Positions 53,253 through 61,953 of a DNA stretch of 64,000 bases are shown here, piece by piece (position 1 is the first letter of the stretch; every line of letters starts with the position of its first letter). Origin of the DNA: Mycetocola zhujimingii (lineage in GTDB: Bacteria; Actinomycetota; Actinomycetes; Actinomycetales; Microbacteriaceae); assembly GCF_003065425.1 (NCBI RefSeq), contig NZ_CP026949.1:2604001-2668000 (forward strand), read 5' to 3'. The translations under genes were made by a program, and so were the position numbers. The notes under the pieces were generated by a model that searched no databases, was not told the origin of the DNA, and was given only the letters and a program-made list of their open reading frames with translations.

Positions 53253-53650
53253 GCTGTGCTTCTCTCTTCGGGCCAGGCAGCGGAGGGGCTACCGGAGTGT
53301 GTGGGGTGTTTTCCGCTTTCGCTTCCAACAAGATCGATAATCCTCGTCCTCGATCAAGAAAACCCTGACTCATCCGCAAGGTTCGGGCAGTTCTTCGATC
53401 AACACGCAAGGTTTCCGAAAGATTTGGAAAATGCGGCCGTGAGAGCGTGATCATTGCTTCTTTCGGATCGCTTGAGGAAGGGCCGCGGAGTAGCGGGGGC
53501 ACGAGAAAGAGGCACCGAACCCGGTATGCGCCGAGCAAGCAGCGTTCCCGCGCAAGGGGTCTCGCGCCGTAGAATGTAACTTCGACATTGGGAGCACTGG
53601 GTGCTCTTCCAAGTCGAAGCAATGTCTGTGGTGTCGTGTTGACTTGTGAC
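53253..53650. other. 398-bp gene-free region between the TasA-like operon and the HNH gene
   Basis: Upstream region of two divergent units. For the minus-strand operon a TATCGAT box (around 53332-53338) is the best -10 candidate. CGCAAGGTT occurs twice (near 53378 and 53405). For the plus-strand gene there is a TAGAAT -10 box and a hairpin (listed separately). Nothing coding is seen. Confidence 0.5.
53570..53618 (+). promoter_or_regulatory. Promoter and leader hairpin of the HNH gene
   Basis: TAGAAT (53570-53575) would start transcription about 53582, directly at a hairpin: TTCGAC (53581-53586), TTGG (53588-53591) and GAGCAC (53592-53597) pair with GTGCTC (53601-53606), CCAA (53609-53612) and GTCGAA (53613-53618). 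The stem has 16 bp with small bulges and a 3-nt loop. Confidence 0.55.
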
Positions 53651-55661
53651 ATGGAAAACAACGACAGAGCAGTCGGTCCTCCAGGCGAGGAGCCGGAGGC
53701 CGAGGCCGACGCGGAGCAGGAGCCCGATTCCGTACCGGAGTCTGGGTCCGATCCCCAGCCGCAATCCGACGTCGCGTCCATGCCGGAGAGCGACGCCGAT
53801 TCCGATGCGGATGCCGATGCCGATGCCGATGCCGATGCCGAACCTGAGCCCGATTCTGATTCCGATTCCGATTCCGAGCCTGAACCTGAGGCTGAGCCGA
53901 CGTTGTTTGCGCGGATCGCTGACACGTGTACGGCGTTGGTTGACGCGGTCGGCCAGGTGGAACGGTTGGAGGCGCGTCAGGCGGCGTGGAAGGCGGAGTT
54001 CATCGACCGGGCCAGGACGCTCGCGCTGACCGCGGAGGAAGGGGTGCTCGACGCCCGGCCACACTCCGCGGCGCAGACCGTGGCGCAGCGCGTGGCGGAG
54101 CGTCGGGATGTGGCGTTGCGGTCGTTCACGGCGGAGTTGGCGTGTGTGTTGCGGGTGTCTGAACGCACCGCGACCGCGCTGATCGATGACAGCGAAGCGT
54201 TGATGCACCGGCTGCCGGCGACTCTGGCGGCGTTGCGGGAGGGAGAGATCAGTTACCGGCACGCCCAGCAACTGGTCGACCAAATCCAGCACCCTCACCG
54301 ATGGTGCGGCGGCGGAACTGGAGGAGAAGGCGTTGCCGTTTGCCCGGACGATGCCGGTGGCGAGGTTCCGGCAGAAGACGAGGATGTTGCGGGAACGGTT
54401 GTGTCCGGAGTCCGCGGTCGCCCGGTGTGTGAAGTCCGTACAAGATCGTCGGGTGGAGCTGCTGCCGGCGGCGGACGGGATGGCGTGGCTGAACCTGTTC
54501 ACCACCGCGCCGGCCGCGGAGACGATCTTCGACACGATCCGGGCGCAGTCGATGAAACTGCAATCACCGGCCGAACCACGGACCCTGTCCCAACTCGACG
54601 CCGACGTGATCTTCGCGGCGATGATGGAGGCGTTCACCGGCGAGTTCACCCTGTCCGATCCCACCGGAACCCGCCTCTTTGGCACCGGACTCGGCACCCG
54701 CAACCCCTACACCGAAACACACAACGGCAACGGCACCAGCAACGGCACCAGCAACCGCAACGGCACCAGTGAGGATGGCGTGACAGCCATCACGTTCACT
54801 GGCCGTGACGGTGGCTCGGGTACCGCACCCGCCGACAGTGACAGCGGTAGCGCCACCAACACCGGTGACCGGCCCGGCCCAAGCCGGTCGGGGCCTGGTC
54901 GTGACCCGGCGACCGCGTTCCGGAAGATCGTGCCCACCGTGATGGTCACCGTCCCGGCCCTCACCCTCCTCGGTAAAAGTGTCGAACCGGGCAACCTCGA
55001 CGGATACGGCCCCATCGACCCGGACACCGCCAGGGAACTGGCCTCCCAGGCGCCGGAGTTCAGCCGGATCCTGACCCACCCCGAAACCGGAGTCGCCCTG
55101 TCCCTCGGCCACACCAAATACACCCCATCGAAGGCGATGCGACGGTTCCTTCGCTACCGCGACGGATACTGCCGGTTTCCCGGCTGCACCCGCAAAGCGG
55201 TGTCGAGTGATATCGACCACACCGAGCCATACGACACCGGCGGAAACACCGACTTCGACAACCTCGCCAGCCTTTGCCCCAAACACCACAAGCTGAAACA
55301 CGAAACCAACTGGCTGGTCGAGCAACTCGGTGACGGGATCCTGAAATGGACCTCACCCCACGGGCGGCAATACACGACCCACCCCGAGAACCCCGTTCGA
55401 AACCCGATCCCACCGGCGAAACCGGCACCACCGAGAGCGGCAGCACGGAAACCCGCCGGGGTTACTGAACCGGGCGACACCCCCGCAACCCAGGCACAGG
55501 AGGAAGACGCCCGGCTGAACAACGTCTACACCCGACTCCTCGACGCCCAGAGAGAAAAACGCGAGAGGGAAACAAACCAAAGAAGGAAAGCGGATGCCAC
55601 TAATGAAGGGGATGCTTCGCAAGATGGCGAACCGCGGGACAACGACAGTCCGCCGTTCTGA
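53651..55661 (+). pseudogene. DUF222/13E12-type HNH endonuclease gene with a frameshift
   Basis: The reading frame from the ATG at 53651 (MENNDRAVGPPGEEPEAEAD) runs to about 54290. From there homology continues in the +1 frame to 55661. An extra C in CCAGCACCCTCACC explains it: without it the protein would read QLVDQIQTLTDGAAAELEEK and be about 670 residues. The N-terminus is acidic (DADADADA, 53798-53839), then the DUF222 helical domain. The C-terminal HNH motif is intact (YCRFPGCTRKAVSSDIDHTE, then LCPKHHKLKH). It sits between the TasA-like operon and the peptidase gene, in the opposite orientation. A sequencing error is possible. Confidence 0.82.
53798..53839 (+). repeat. Hexanucleotide repeat inside the HNH gene
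   Basis: Seven tandem hexamers of the type GATGCC (GATTCC, GATGCG, then five GATGCC) encode Asp-Ser-Asp-Ala repeats. Copy-number changes would keep the frame. Confidence 0.8.
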
Positions 55662-55679
55662 CTCGTTCCCGGGCTCTTA

Positions 55680-56747
55680 CTACTCTTGGGCAGGCTCTTC
55701 GGTTCGAGCACGCCTGAGACTGCGGCGGGTGGGTGCATCTCCGGCGGGAACAACCGGCGCGCCGGTGATCCCCTCAGCTGCGACGGCAGAAGCGGTGGCG
55801 GGAGCTGATGCGGATGCGGCTGCGGCTGCGGCTGCGGCTGCGGCTGCGGCTGCGGCTGCGGCTGCGGCGGACCGATTCAGGTCGTCGTCAACCGGCTCGT
55901 TCGCACCAACCGGATTCATGAGAACGGCCCCTGTGGCTGCCGATTCGCGATCACCCTCACCGGTCGGCTCACCCTCGGACGTAACCGCCGACTCGCGAAC
56001 ACCCTCACCGCTCGACTCGCCCTCTGGCGCTCCCGCGGACTCGTGTTCAGCTTCTCCGGTCGACTCGCCCTTCGACCCAACCGCTTCGTCCGTGACGCTC
56101 TTTTTCCGACGAATCACCGCGACCACGAGTGTGACCAGCGCGTAACCGATCAGGGCAACGCCCAACCCCTGAGCGAGCCAGGTACGAGTGTCGTTCGTGA
56201 CGCCGTTGCTGAAATATCCGATGATCGGGAGCCAGTACCAGACCTTGCCGCGAATTTGTTCCTCACGGACCAGTCCCGGATCGGGAGCCGGGTTCGCGTC
56301 GCCCTGAGTTTCGAGCCGTACGCCCTCGCCACTCACGTTGACGCCGATCACACGGTGCGTCACAACCTCCGGCTCGCCGGAGGAAATCTGGTAGGTGATG
56401 ACATCACCGACCGCAATGTCGCCAAAATCGACAGGCTTTACCACGACCGTTGTGCCCGGTGGCATCGACGGACGCATTGAGCCGGTCAGCACCGTGTATG
56501 GCGTCGAGCCGGTCAGACGCGGCACGAGCACAAAGGCAACGAGGAGCAACCCGCAGACAAGGAGCACAGCCCAACTCACGACGCGAACCAGGTTGCCAGG
56601 AAGCCGCGTCAGCAGAGAACCCCTGGATTCTGTGGCAGAGGTATCCGGCAGAGCGGTGTCGGGAGCAGAACCGGACCCATCCGCAGAAGTGCCCGCAGCA
56701 CCGTTAACAGACGGATGCACCGTTGCATCCGCCACAGGTTCGCCCAT
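55680..56747 (-). CDS. Signal peptidase I of the SipW (ER/archaeal) type
   Basis: A 355-residue peptidase. Helix 1 spans about residues 58-76. The nucleophile Ser90 lies in LTGSMRPSMPPGT, and His131 in EVVTHRVIG replaces the bacterial catalytic lysine, the mark of SipW/ER-type enzymes. GDVITYQIS near 114 and GDANPAPDP are also typical. A second helix is at about 185-207. The last 145 residues are low-complexity: Glu/Ser/Gly-rich, then 16 or more alanines (hexamer repeat 55807-55866). It follows purA by 4 bp and very probably cuts the TasA-like precursors 3 kb away. Confidence 0.9.
   Translation of the reverse strand: MGEPVADATVHPSVNGAAGTSADGSGSAPDTALPDTSATESRGSLLTRLPGNLVRVVSWAVLLVCGLLLVAFVLVPRLTGSTPYTVLTGSMRPSMPPGTTVVVKPVDFGDIAVGDVITYQISSGEPEVVTHRVIGVNVSGEGVRLETQGDANPAPDPGLVREEQIRGKVWYWLPIIGYFSNGVTNDTRTWLAQGLGVALIGYALVTLVVAVIRRKKSVTDEAVGSKGESTGEAEHESAGAPEGESSGEGVRESAVTSEGEPTGEGDRESAATGAVLMNPVGANEPVDDDLNRSAAAAAAAAAAAAAAAAAASASAPATASAVAAEGITGAPVVPAGDAPTRRSLRRARTEEPAQE
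55807..55866 (-). repeat. Poly-alanine hexamer repeat in the signal peptidase tail
   Basis: Ten tandem hexamers (two GATGCG, eight GCTGCG on the plus strand) encode most of the poly-Ala tract. Unit length is a multiple of three, so slippage would change tail length without breaking the gene. Confidence 0.85.
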
Positions 56748-56751
56748 CGAC

Positions 56752-58038
56752 CTAGTCGATCAGGTCGTGACGCACCACGATCGCATCGCGACCGGGGCCG
56801 ACACCGATCGCAGAAATCCGCGAACCGCTCATCGCCTCAAGCGCGAGCACATAGTCCTGCGCGTTCTTCGGCAACTCTTCGAAGGTCCGGCATCCGCTGA
56901 TGTCCTGCTTCCAGCCGGGGAACTCTTCGTAGATGGGCTTCGCGTGGTGGAAGTCCGACTGCGAGACGGGAACTTCCTCGTGCCGAACGCCATCCACGTC
57001 ATACGCGACACAGACCGGAATCGTGTCGAGCTCATCGAGGATGTCGAGCTTCGTCAGCACAAAATCGGTCACACCATTGATCCGCGCCGCATAACGGGCG
57101 ATCGGCGCGTCATACCAGCCGACACGACGCGGACGCCCCGTCGTGGTTCCGAACTCGAAGCCCTTCGACCTCAGGTACTCCCCCGACGCATCGAAGAGTT
57201 CGGTCGGGAAAGGCCCGGCTCCGACACGCGTGGTGTACGCCTTGACGATCGCAATGACGCGATCGATCTTGTTCGGCGCAACACCAGACCCGGTCGCCGC
57301 TCCACCCGATGTGGCGTTCGAGGATGTGACGAAGGGATAGGTGCCGTGGTCGACATCCAGCATCGTCGCCTGTCCGCCCTCAAACAGGACGGTCTCACCC
57401 CGCTCAAGCGCCTGGTGCAGCTCGAGCGCGGTGTCAGCCACCATCGGCCGCAACCGCTCAGTGTAGGAGAGCAGGTCATCCACGATCTCGTCCGGCGAGA
57501 TCGCCCGGCGGTTGTAGATCTTCAGCAGCATGTGGTTCTTGACGTCGAGTGCACCCTCGACCTTTTGCCTCAGGATGTTCTCGTCGAAGAGATCCTGAAT
57601 CCGGATGCCGACACGGTTGATCTTGTCTGCGTACGCCGGCCCGATTCCTCGACCGGTCGTTCCGATCTGACGCTTGCCCAGGAACCGCTCGGTCACCTTG
57701 TCGAGCGTGCGGTGGTAGTGCGTAATGACGTGCGCATTTGCGCTCACCTTGAGCTTCGACACATCGACACCGCGGGCGCTGAGCGCCTCGAGCTCGGAGA
57801 ACAGCACCTCGAGGTCGATGACGACACCGTTCGAGATCACCGGCGTGACGCCCTCGGTCAGGATGCCGGACGGCAACAGGTGCAGAGCGTACTTTTCGTT
57901 GCCGACAACGACGGTGTGACCGGCGTTGTTACCGCCGTTGAACTTCACGACATAGTCGATTCGGCTACCCAAAAGGTCGGTAGCTTTACCCTTGCCTTCG
58001 TCGCCCCACTGGGCGCCGACGATCACGATTGCTGGCAT
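56752..58038 (-). CDS. purA: Adenylosuccinate synthetase PurA
   Basis: Makes adenylosuccinate from IMP, aspartate and GTP, the first AMP-specific step. The 428-residue protein has the GTP loop [18 protein letters not shown] near residue 5, [12 protein letters not shown] near 33 and [15 protein letters not shown] near 300. AAGGGAG 8 bp upstream of the ATG at 58038. The signal peptidase gene follows after 4 bp, so the two are probably cotranscribed. Confidence 0.97.
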   Translation of the reverse strand: MPAIVIVGAQWGDEGKGKATDLLGSRIDYVVKFNGGNNAGHTVVVGNEKYALHLLPSGILTEGVTPVISNGVVIDLEVLFSELEALSARGVDVSKLKVSANAHVITHYHRTLDKVTERFLGKRQIGTTGRGIGPAYADKINRVGIRIQDLFDENILRQKVEGALDVKNHMLLKIYNRRAISPDEIVDDLLSYTERLRPMVADTALELHQALERGETVLFEGGQATMLDVDHGTYPFVTSSNATSGGAATGSGVAPNKIDRVIAIVKAYTTRVGAGPFPTELFDASGEYLRSKGFEFGTTTGRPRRVGWYDAPIARYAARINGVTDFVLTKLDILDELDTIPVCVAYDVDGVRHEEVPVSQSDFHHAKPIYEEFPGWKQDISGCRTFEELPKNAQDYVLALEAMSGSRISAIGVGPGRDAIVVRHDLID

Positions 58039-58104
58039 TACGGATGCTCCCTTGTGGCCTGATGTTTCTTGCTGCGGAAAAAATCTGGTGCGTATGGAAC
58101 GCTT

Positions 58105-58121
58105 CGCGCCGGGTCGGCGCG
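58105..58121. terminator. Small GC hairpin between DUF3151 gene and purA
   Basis: CGCGCCG (58105-58111) and CGGCGCG (58115-58121), 7-bp perfect stem with a 3-nt loop, just behind the DUF3151 stop codon. No T-run directly after it. Could attenuate read-through into purA. Confidence 0.4.
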
Positions 58122-58128
58122 GCTGTGA

Positions 58129-58608
58129 CTAGTCCTGACCGCGGATGAAAAACGCCTCTGTGGGCGGCTGCGGTTCGGACGGCTGGCCTTCGCTCTCGAT
58201 TCGGGCCACAGCCGTCTCGTCGGCGTCACGGAGGAAGTCGGTCAGCCGAGTGACCTCGTCGGTTTCCCCGATGGCATCCGCCGCCTGGCGGAGCGCATAC
58301 AGCGAGCGCAAAACACCCTGGTTCGGCGTGTGGTTCCACGGGATGGGACCCTGCCCACGCCAGCCTGCCTTGCGAAGCGCATCGAGCCCCCGGTGGTAGC
58401 CGACCCGCGCGTAGGCGTATGCGGTGATCGGGTCTGCCCTGTCGAACGTCGCCTCCGCCAGTCGAGCCCATGCCAGCGAGGACTTCGGGTATTTCGCCGC
58501 AACCGCGGCGATCTCATCCCTCGTCGTGGCGCGGTCGAGGGCGTCCACGACCTCCGGTTCAAACGGGAGTCGGGTCTCTGGCATTCCGAGCAGATTGTCT
58601 CCGGTCAC
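58129..58608 (-). CDS. DUF3151 family protein
   Basis: A 159-residue protein of a strictly actinobacterial family. The body is helical and resembles TPR repeats: AAVAAKYPKSSLAWARLAEA near residue 35, AYAYARVGYHRGLDALRKAG near 63 and WRGQGPIPWNHTPNQGVLRS near 83. GTG at 58608, with a -10 box 6 bp upstream. Function unknown; it often sits beside purA-type housekeeping genes, as here. Confidence 0.9.
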   Translation of the reverse strand: MTGDNLLGMPETRLPFEPEVVDALDRATTRDEIAAVAAKYPKSSLAWARLAEATFDRADPITAYAYARVGYHRGLDALRKAGWRGQGPIPWNHTPNQGVLRSLYALRQAADAIGETDEVTRLTDFLRDADETAVARIESEGQPSEPQPPTEAFFIRGQD

Positions 58609-58614
58609 AGAGCT

Positions 58615-58620
58615 AGCCTA
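58615..58620 (-). promoter_or_regulatory. Leaderless -10 box of the DUF3151 gene
   Basis: TAGGCT on the minus strand, 6 bp before the GTG at 58608. Confidence 0.55.
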
Positions 58621-58647
58621 CCGCGCCTCGTTCCGAGGGCCACGTCT

Positions 58648-59991
58648 CTAGATCGAGACACCCTTACCGCGCAGGAACGGAGCCGGGTTTGTGTCGCCGC
58701 CATTGATCTTGAGGTCGAGGTGGCAGCCAGTGGCCACGCCGGTCTTGCCGACGCTCGCGATCACCTGTCCGCCGGAAACCTGTTGTCCAACGCTGACCCG
58801 GAACGAACCGGTGCTGAGGTGGCCGTAGGTCGAAGTGACACCACCGTGATCGATGATGATTCGCTGGCCGAATCCGCTGGCACTGCCAGCCGAGATCACC
58901 CGGCCATCGTGGACGGCCTTGACGGCGCTTCCACACGCGTTGCCGAAGTCGATACCGCCGTGGAACGGTACGGAACATCCGCTACCACCGCAGAGAACCG
59001 GGCGGGGTCCGTACCAGGACGTGATCGCACCGGGCAGCGGGCGCCACCAGCCCTGCGACGAGGCCTGGAAGTAGGTACCGGTCGTGCCCGCGTTGGAGCC
59101 TCCACCGCCACCGGCGCTTCCGCCACCGCCACCGCCGCCGCCACCGCCGCCACCGCCGCCGGTGCTTGGTTTCTTCTTGGCGGCCTCCGCGGCAGCGGCA
59201 GCCGCTGCTTCAGCGGCCTTGCGCTGTTTCTCGGCTTCGATCGCCGCGAGTCTGGCCCGCTCGGCAACGCCGGCTGCGTAACCCTCTTCGACGGATGCCG
59301 TCTGCCCCTTGAGCAACGAAAGCTGACCGAGAAGGGTCTCTTCGTGAGCTTCCTGCTCCGCAACAGCGGCCGCAGCAGCTTCAGCAGCAGCGGTCGCCGC
59401 CTCGAGCTTCTCCTCGGAATCAGCCCTGGCCTCTTCGAGGATCGTGGCCGCTACTTCGCCTTGCGCGCTCAGCGAGGTGACCTGGTTCGCGTCCTGTTCG
59501 GCAGAATCAAGGAGCTGCGTCGACAGGGCTGTGAGCTTCGAAACCGCACCGAGTTTGTACAGGGTGTCGTCAGCTTTGTTCGAGTCGAGCAGCAGACTTG
59601 CCGTCGTGTCGAAGGTGCTCGTGCGACCCATCTGCGCGAACAGGGCACCAGCCTGCTTTGACGAGTCGGCCGCCTTGGCCTGGGCATCCGCGAGCTGCAA
59701 TTTGAGGTCTTCCGACTTGATCAGAGCTTCCTCAGCAACCGCGAGTGCGACCTGGTATTCGTCTGCCGCGGCGACAGCGGCGAGCTGCGCTGTTTCAGCG
59801 TTGCTCCGAAGCGTCGCGATGAGACCCTCGATGCGCGTGATCTCCGCAGCCTTGGCCGACTCGCTCGCGCGCGCGTTCTGAACGTCTTCCCAGGACGGGT
59901 AGCTTGTCGCAGCGGTTGCGGGTGCCGAAACTCCCATGGAGGCGACGACTACCCCGAGGGCGATCGTCGCGATGAGGGTCCGAAGTCGCAT
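58648..59991 (-). CDS. M23-family (LytM-like) peptidoglycan peptidase-like protein with coiled coil
   Basis: A secreted protein of 447 residues from the ATG at 59991; GGAG lies 8 bp upstream, while an ATG at 59997 has poor spacing. Signal peptide, then a long Ala/Glu-rich coiled coil (about residues 33-270), a Gly-rich hinge and the LytM domain. Zinc-site features are HGGIDFGN and TYGHLS, but the usual HLH motif near the end reads GCHLDLKI, so one zinc-ligand His is Asp. The layout resembles EnvC/NlpD-type or mycobacterial RipA-like division factors. MtrA-like boxes precede it. Confidence 0.9.
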   Translation of the reverse strand: MRLRTLIATIALGVVVASMGVSAPATAATSYPSWEDVQNARASESAKAAEITRIEGLIATLRSNAETAQLAAVAAADEYQVALAVAEEALIKSEDLKLQLADAQAKAADSSKQAGALFAQMGRTSTFDTTASLLLDSNKADDTLYKLGAVSKLTALSTQLLDSAEQDANQVTSLSAQGEVAATILEEARADSEEKLEAATAAAEAAAAAVAEQEAHEETLLGQLSLLKGQTASVEEGYAAGVAERARLAAIEAEKQRKAAEAAAAAAAEAAKKKPSTGGGGGGGGGGGGGGSAGGGGGSNAGTTGTYFQASSQGWWRPLPGAITSWYGPRPVLCGGSGCSVPFHGGIDFGNACGSAVKAVHDGRVISAGSASGFGQRIIIDHGGVTSTYGHLSTGSFRVSVGQQVSGGQVIASVGKTGVATGCHLDLKINGGDTNPAPFLRGKGVSI

Positions 59992-60055
59992 GCGCATTGC
60001 TCCATGGTGTCAGAGAACAGCACTTTCGATCGTAGGCAGCGCCGAACTGGGGGTA

Positions 60056-60087
60056 GTCACTCGAGTAACACTCGTCACATCTGTAAC
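60056..60087. promoter_or_regulatory. Four-repeat MtrA-box-like array
   Basis: GTCAC (60056), GTAAC (60065), GTCAC (60074) and GTAAC (60083) are direct repeats with an exact 9-bp period. This matches the GTCACAGCG-type direct repeats bound by MtrA in mycobacteria. A TACGAT -10 box on the minus strand (60029-60034) lies 21 bp beyond the array and reads towards the M23 gene. MtrA controls cell-wall hydrolases in related genera. Binding here is inferred. Confidence 0.7.
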
Positions 60088-60181
60088 AAGGCTCTTGCGC
60101 CCTATGCTACGGACGACCTGGCGCTCTTGGCAATCAATCGGCGTCAACCCGGGCCGTGACAGCTCCCATTCCGAAAACGAC

Positions 60182-60211
60182 ACAGCCCGATGGCCGAAGC
60201 CACCGGGCTGT
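60182..60211 (-). terminator. Terminator-like hairpin behind the osmoprotectant operon
   Basis: ACAGCCCG (60182-60189) and CGGGCTGT (60204-60211) form an 8-bp stem with a 14-nt loop. On the minus strand it lies 15 bp after the stop codon of the binding protein gene and is followed by GTCGTTTT. Confidence 0.65.
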
Positions 60212-60226
60212 TTCGATTCAGTGCTT

Positions 60227-61162
60227 TTAGAAGAGGTCCTTCTCCTCAAGCCAGTCGCGCGCAAGAGCCTCAGGCGACAGCTTCTCATCGCCCTGGTTCA
60301 TGGCGTTGAGCTCGATCAGGTCTTCCGTGGTGAGCTCGGCGGACACGGCGTCGAGCACCTCGACCACCTCATCACTCGCCTTCTCCGCGTTGATGAGCGG
60401 CAGGACGTTCTGCGGCAGGATCAGGTTTTCAGGATCCTCAAGGGTCACGAACCCGAACTCCTCGATCGACGGTGTCGTCGAGTAGATGTCCGCGATGTTC
60501 ACCGTGCCGTCAACGAGCGCCTGGGAGGTCAGCGGCCCACCGGAGTCACTGATCGGAACGAAGGTGATCCGCGCTGCGTCCACCCCGTACACCTCGGTCA
60601 GTCCGGTCGGCCCGTATGGGCGCTCCGCCAGCTCGGGGTTGCCTCCGAGAACGAGAGGAACGTCGATTCCCGCCAGGTCGGCGAGGCTCGTCACCCCGTT
60701 CGTCTCACTGAACTCCTGCGTGACGTTGTAGCTGTCCTTGTCCTCGGCTTCAGCCTGGTTGAGTACCTCGAGGTTGTCCGGAACGACCTCCTGAAGGGCG
60801 GCGAACACCTCGTCGCTTGTCCTGGCATCCGACGAATCGTCAAAGAACTGCAGCAGGTTGCCGCTGTACTCGGGAATCAGGTCGATCGAGCCGTCTTCGA
60901 GCCCCTCGATGTAGACATCGCGCTGACCGATCTGCCCCTTGAAATCGACGGTGATGTCGTTCGCCTCGAGTGCCTGCGCATAGATCTGCGCGATGATCTC
61001 GGATTCGGCGAAGCCGGCGGCACCAATCGAAATGGTGTCGCTCTCGCCGCCCGTCGAGTCGTCGCCGGCGAGCGGGTCGCCGCTCGAGCACGCGGCCAGT
61101 GTCAGGACGGCACCGGCGGCAAAAACACCTGCCGCGGTTCGTCCGCGTCGTGAAGTGAACAT
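60227..61162 (-). CDS. Osmoprotectant (glycine betaine/choline/proline) ABC binding lipoprotein
   Basis: From the ATG at 61162 it has 311 residues. The lipobox is LTLAAC, then a Gly/Asp-rich linker and an OpuAC-type domain: IGAAGFAESEIIAQIYAQAL near residue 47 and LIPEYSGNLLQFF near 90. Belongs to the ProX/OpuCC group. AGGAAG upstream. Last gene of a four-gene minus-strand operon. Confidence 0.94.
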   Translation of the reverse strand: MFTSRRGRTAAGVFAAGAVLTLAACSSGDPLAGDDSTGGESDTISIGAAGFAESEIIAQIYAQALEANDITVDFKGQIGQRDVYIEGLEDGSIDLIPEYSGNLLQFFDDSSDARTSDEVFAALQEVVPDNLEVLNQAEAEDKDSYNVTQEFSETNGVTSLADLAGIDVPLVLGGNPELAERPYGPTGLTEVYGVDAARITFVPISDSGGPLTSQALVDGTVNIADIYSTTPSIEEFGFVTLEDPENLILPQNVLPLINAEKASDEVVEVLDAVSAELTTEDLIELNAMNQGDEKLSPEALARDWLEEKDLF

Positions 61163-61215
61163 CTGTCTTCCTAACTGTGGGTGAAAAAGTGGGGAGAGTC
61201 GTGGCGCAGCGCGTC

Positions 61216-61953
61216 TTACGCCGAAGCTGACACCGTGCGCGCCGACTTCGTTGTGCTTCGTTGCTCCGGTGATTTTCGGATTGCCCTGACCCCTGCGGGA
61301 ACGGTAAGGCGCTGACACACAACGAGGATGCCGTCGAGCACCAGGGCGAGGATCGTCACGAGCAACGCCCCAACGAGCACCTCCGTGTAATTGCGAAGCG
61401 GAAGCGCGTCAATGATGTATCGACCGAGACCTCCCAACGAGATATAGGCGGCAACCGTTGCTGTTGCCACAACCTGCAGCACCGCCGACCGTATTCCCCC
61501 GAGGCTGAGCGGAAGCGCCAGGGGCACCTCGACCTTCCACAGGATCTGCCATTCGGTCATGCCCATCGACCTCGCCGCATCGACGGTTCGCCCATCGACG
61601 GACTCGACTCCTGAATAGGCACCGGCGAGCAATGGCGGAATCGCGAGCACGACGAGCACGATGATGGTCGGCACGAGCGCGAAGGAGATCCCCCCGCCGA
61701 ACAGCACGGCCAGGTAGACGAGCAGTCCGAGAGTGGGCAGGGCACGGAGTGCGCCCGTCACCCCGACAACGAGACCGCGAAACCTGCCGGTGTGGCCGAT
61801 GTAGAGACCGAGCGACACGGCGATGAGAGCGGCAATGACCACGGTGAGTGCCGTATAGCCGAGATGTTCGGCGACCCGGTTCGGGATGCCGTTTGCCCCG
61901 GTCCAGTGCGCCGGATCCATGATCCACCTGATGGCATCGGCAAACAGGTTCAT
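61216..61953 (-). CDS. Osmoprotectant ABC permease (ProW/OpuBB type)
   Basis: A 245-residue permease with five or six helices. The EAA loop is DAARSMGMTEWQILWKVEVP near residue 130. Its ATG overlaps the stop codon of the other permease gene. It and its partner form the membrane channel for the binding protein cargo. Confidence 0.93.
   Translation of the reverse strand: MNLFADAIRWIMDPAHWTGANGIPNRVAEHLGYTALTVVIAALIAVSLGLYIGHTGRFRGLVVGVTGALRALPTLGLLVYLAVLFGGGISFALVPTIIVLVVLAIPPLLAGAYSGVESVDGRTVDAARSMGMTEWQILWKVEVPLALPLSLGGIRSAVLQVVATATVAAYISLGGLGRYIIDALPLRNYTEVLVGALLVTILALVLDGILVVCQRLTVPAGVRAIRKSPEQRSTTKSARTVSASA

Noticed and set aside
54280-54300. Programmed frameshift in the HNH gene
   Set aside because: No slippery heptamer, stop codon signal or downstream structure typical of programmed shifting is seen; a simple insertion or sequencing error explains it.
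56395-58062. 555-residue plus-strand open frame
   Set aside because: It lies opposite purA and the signal peptidase gene and has no domain.
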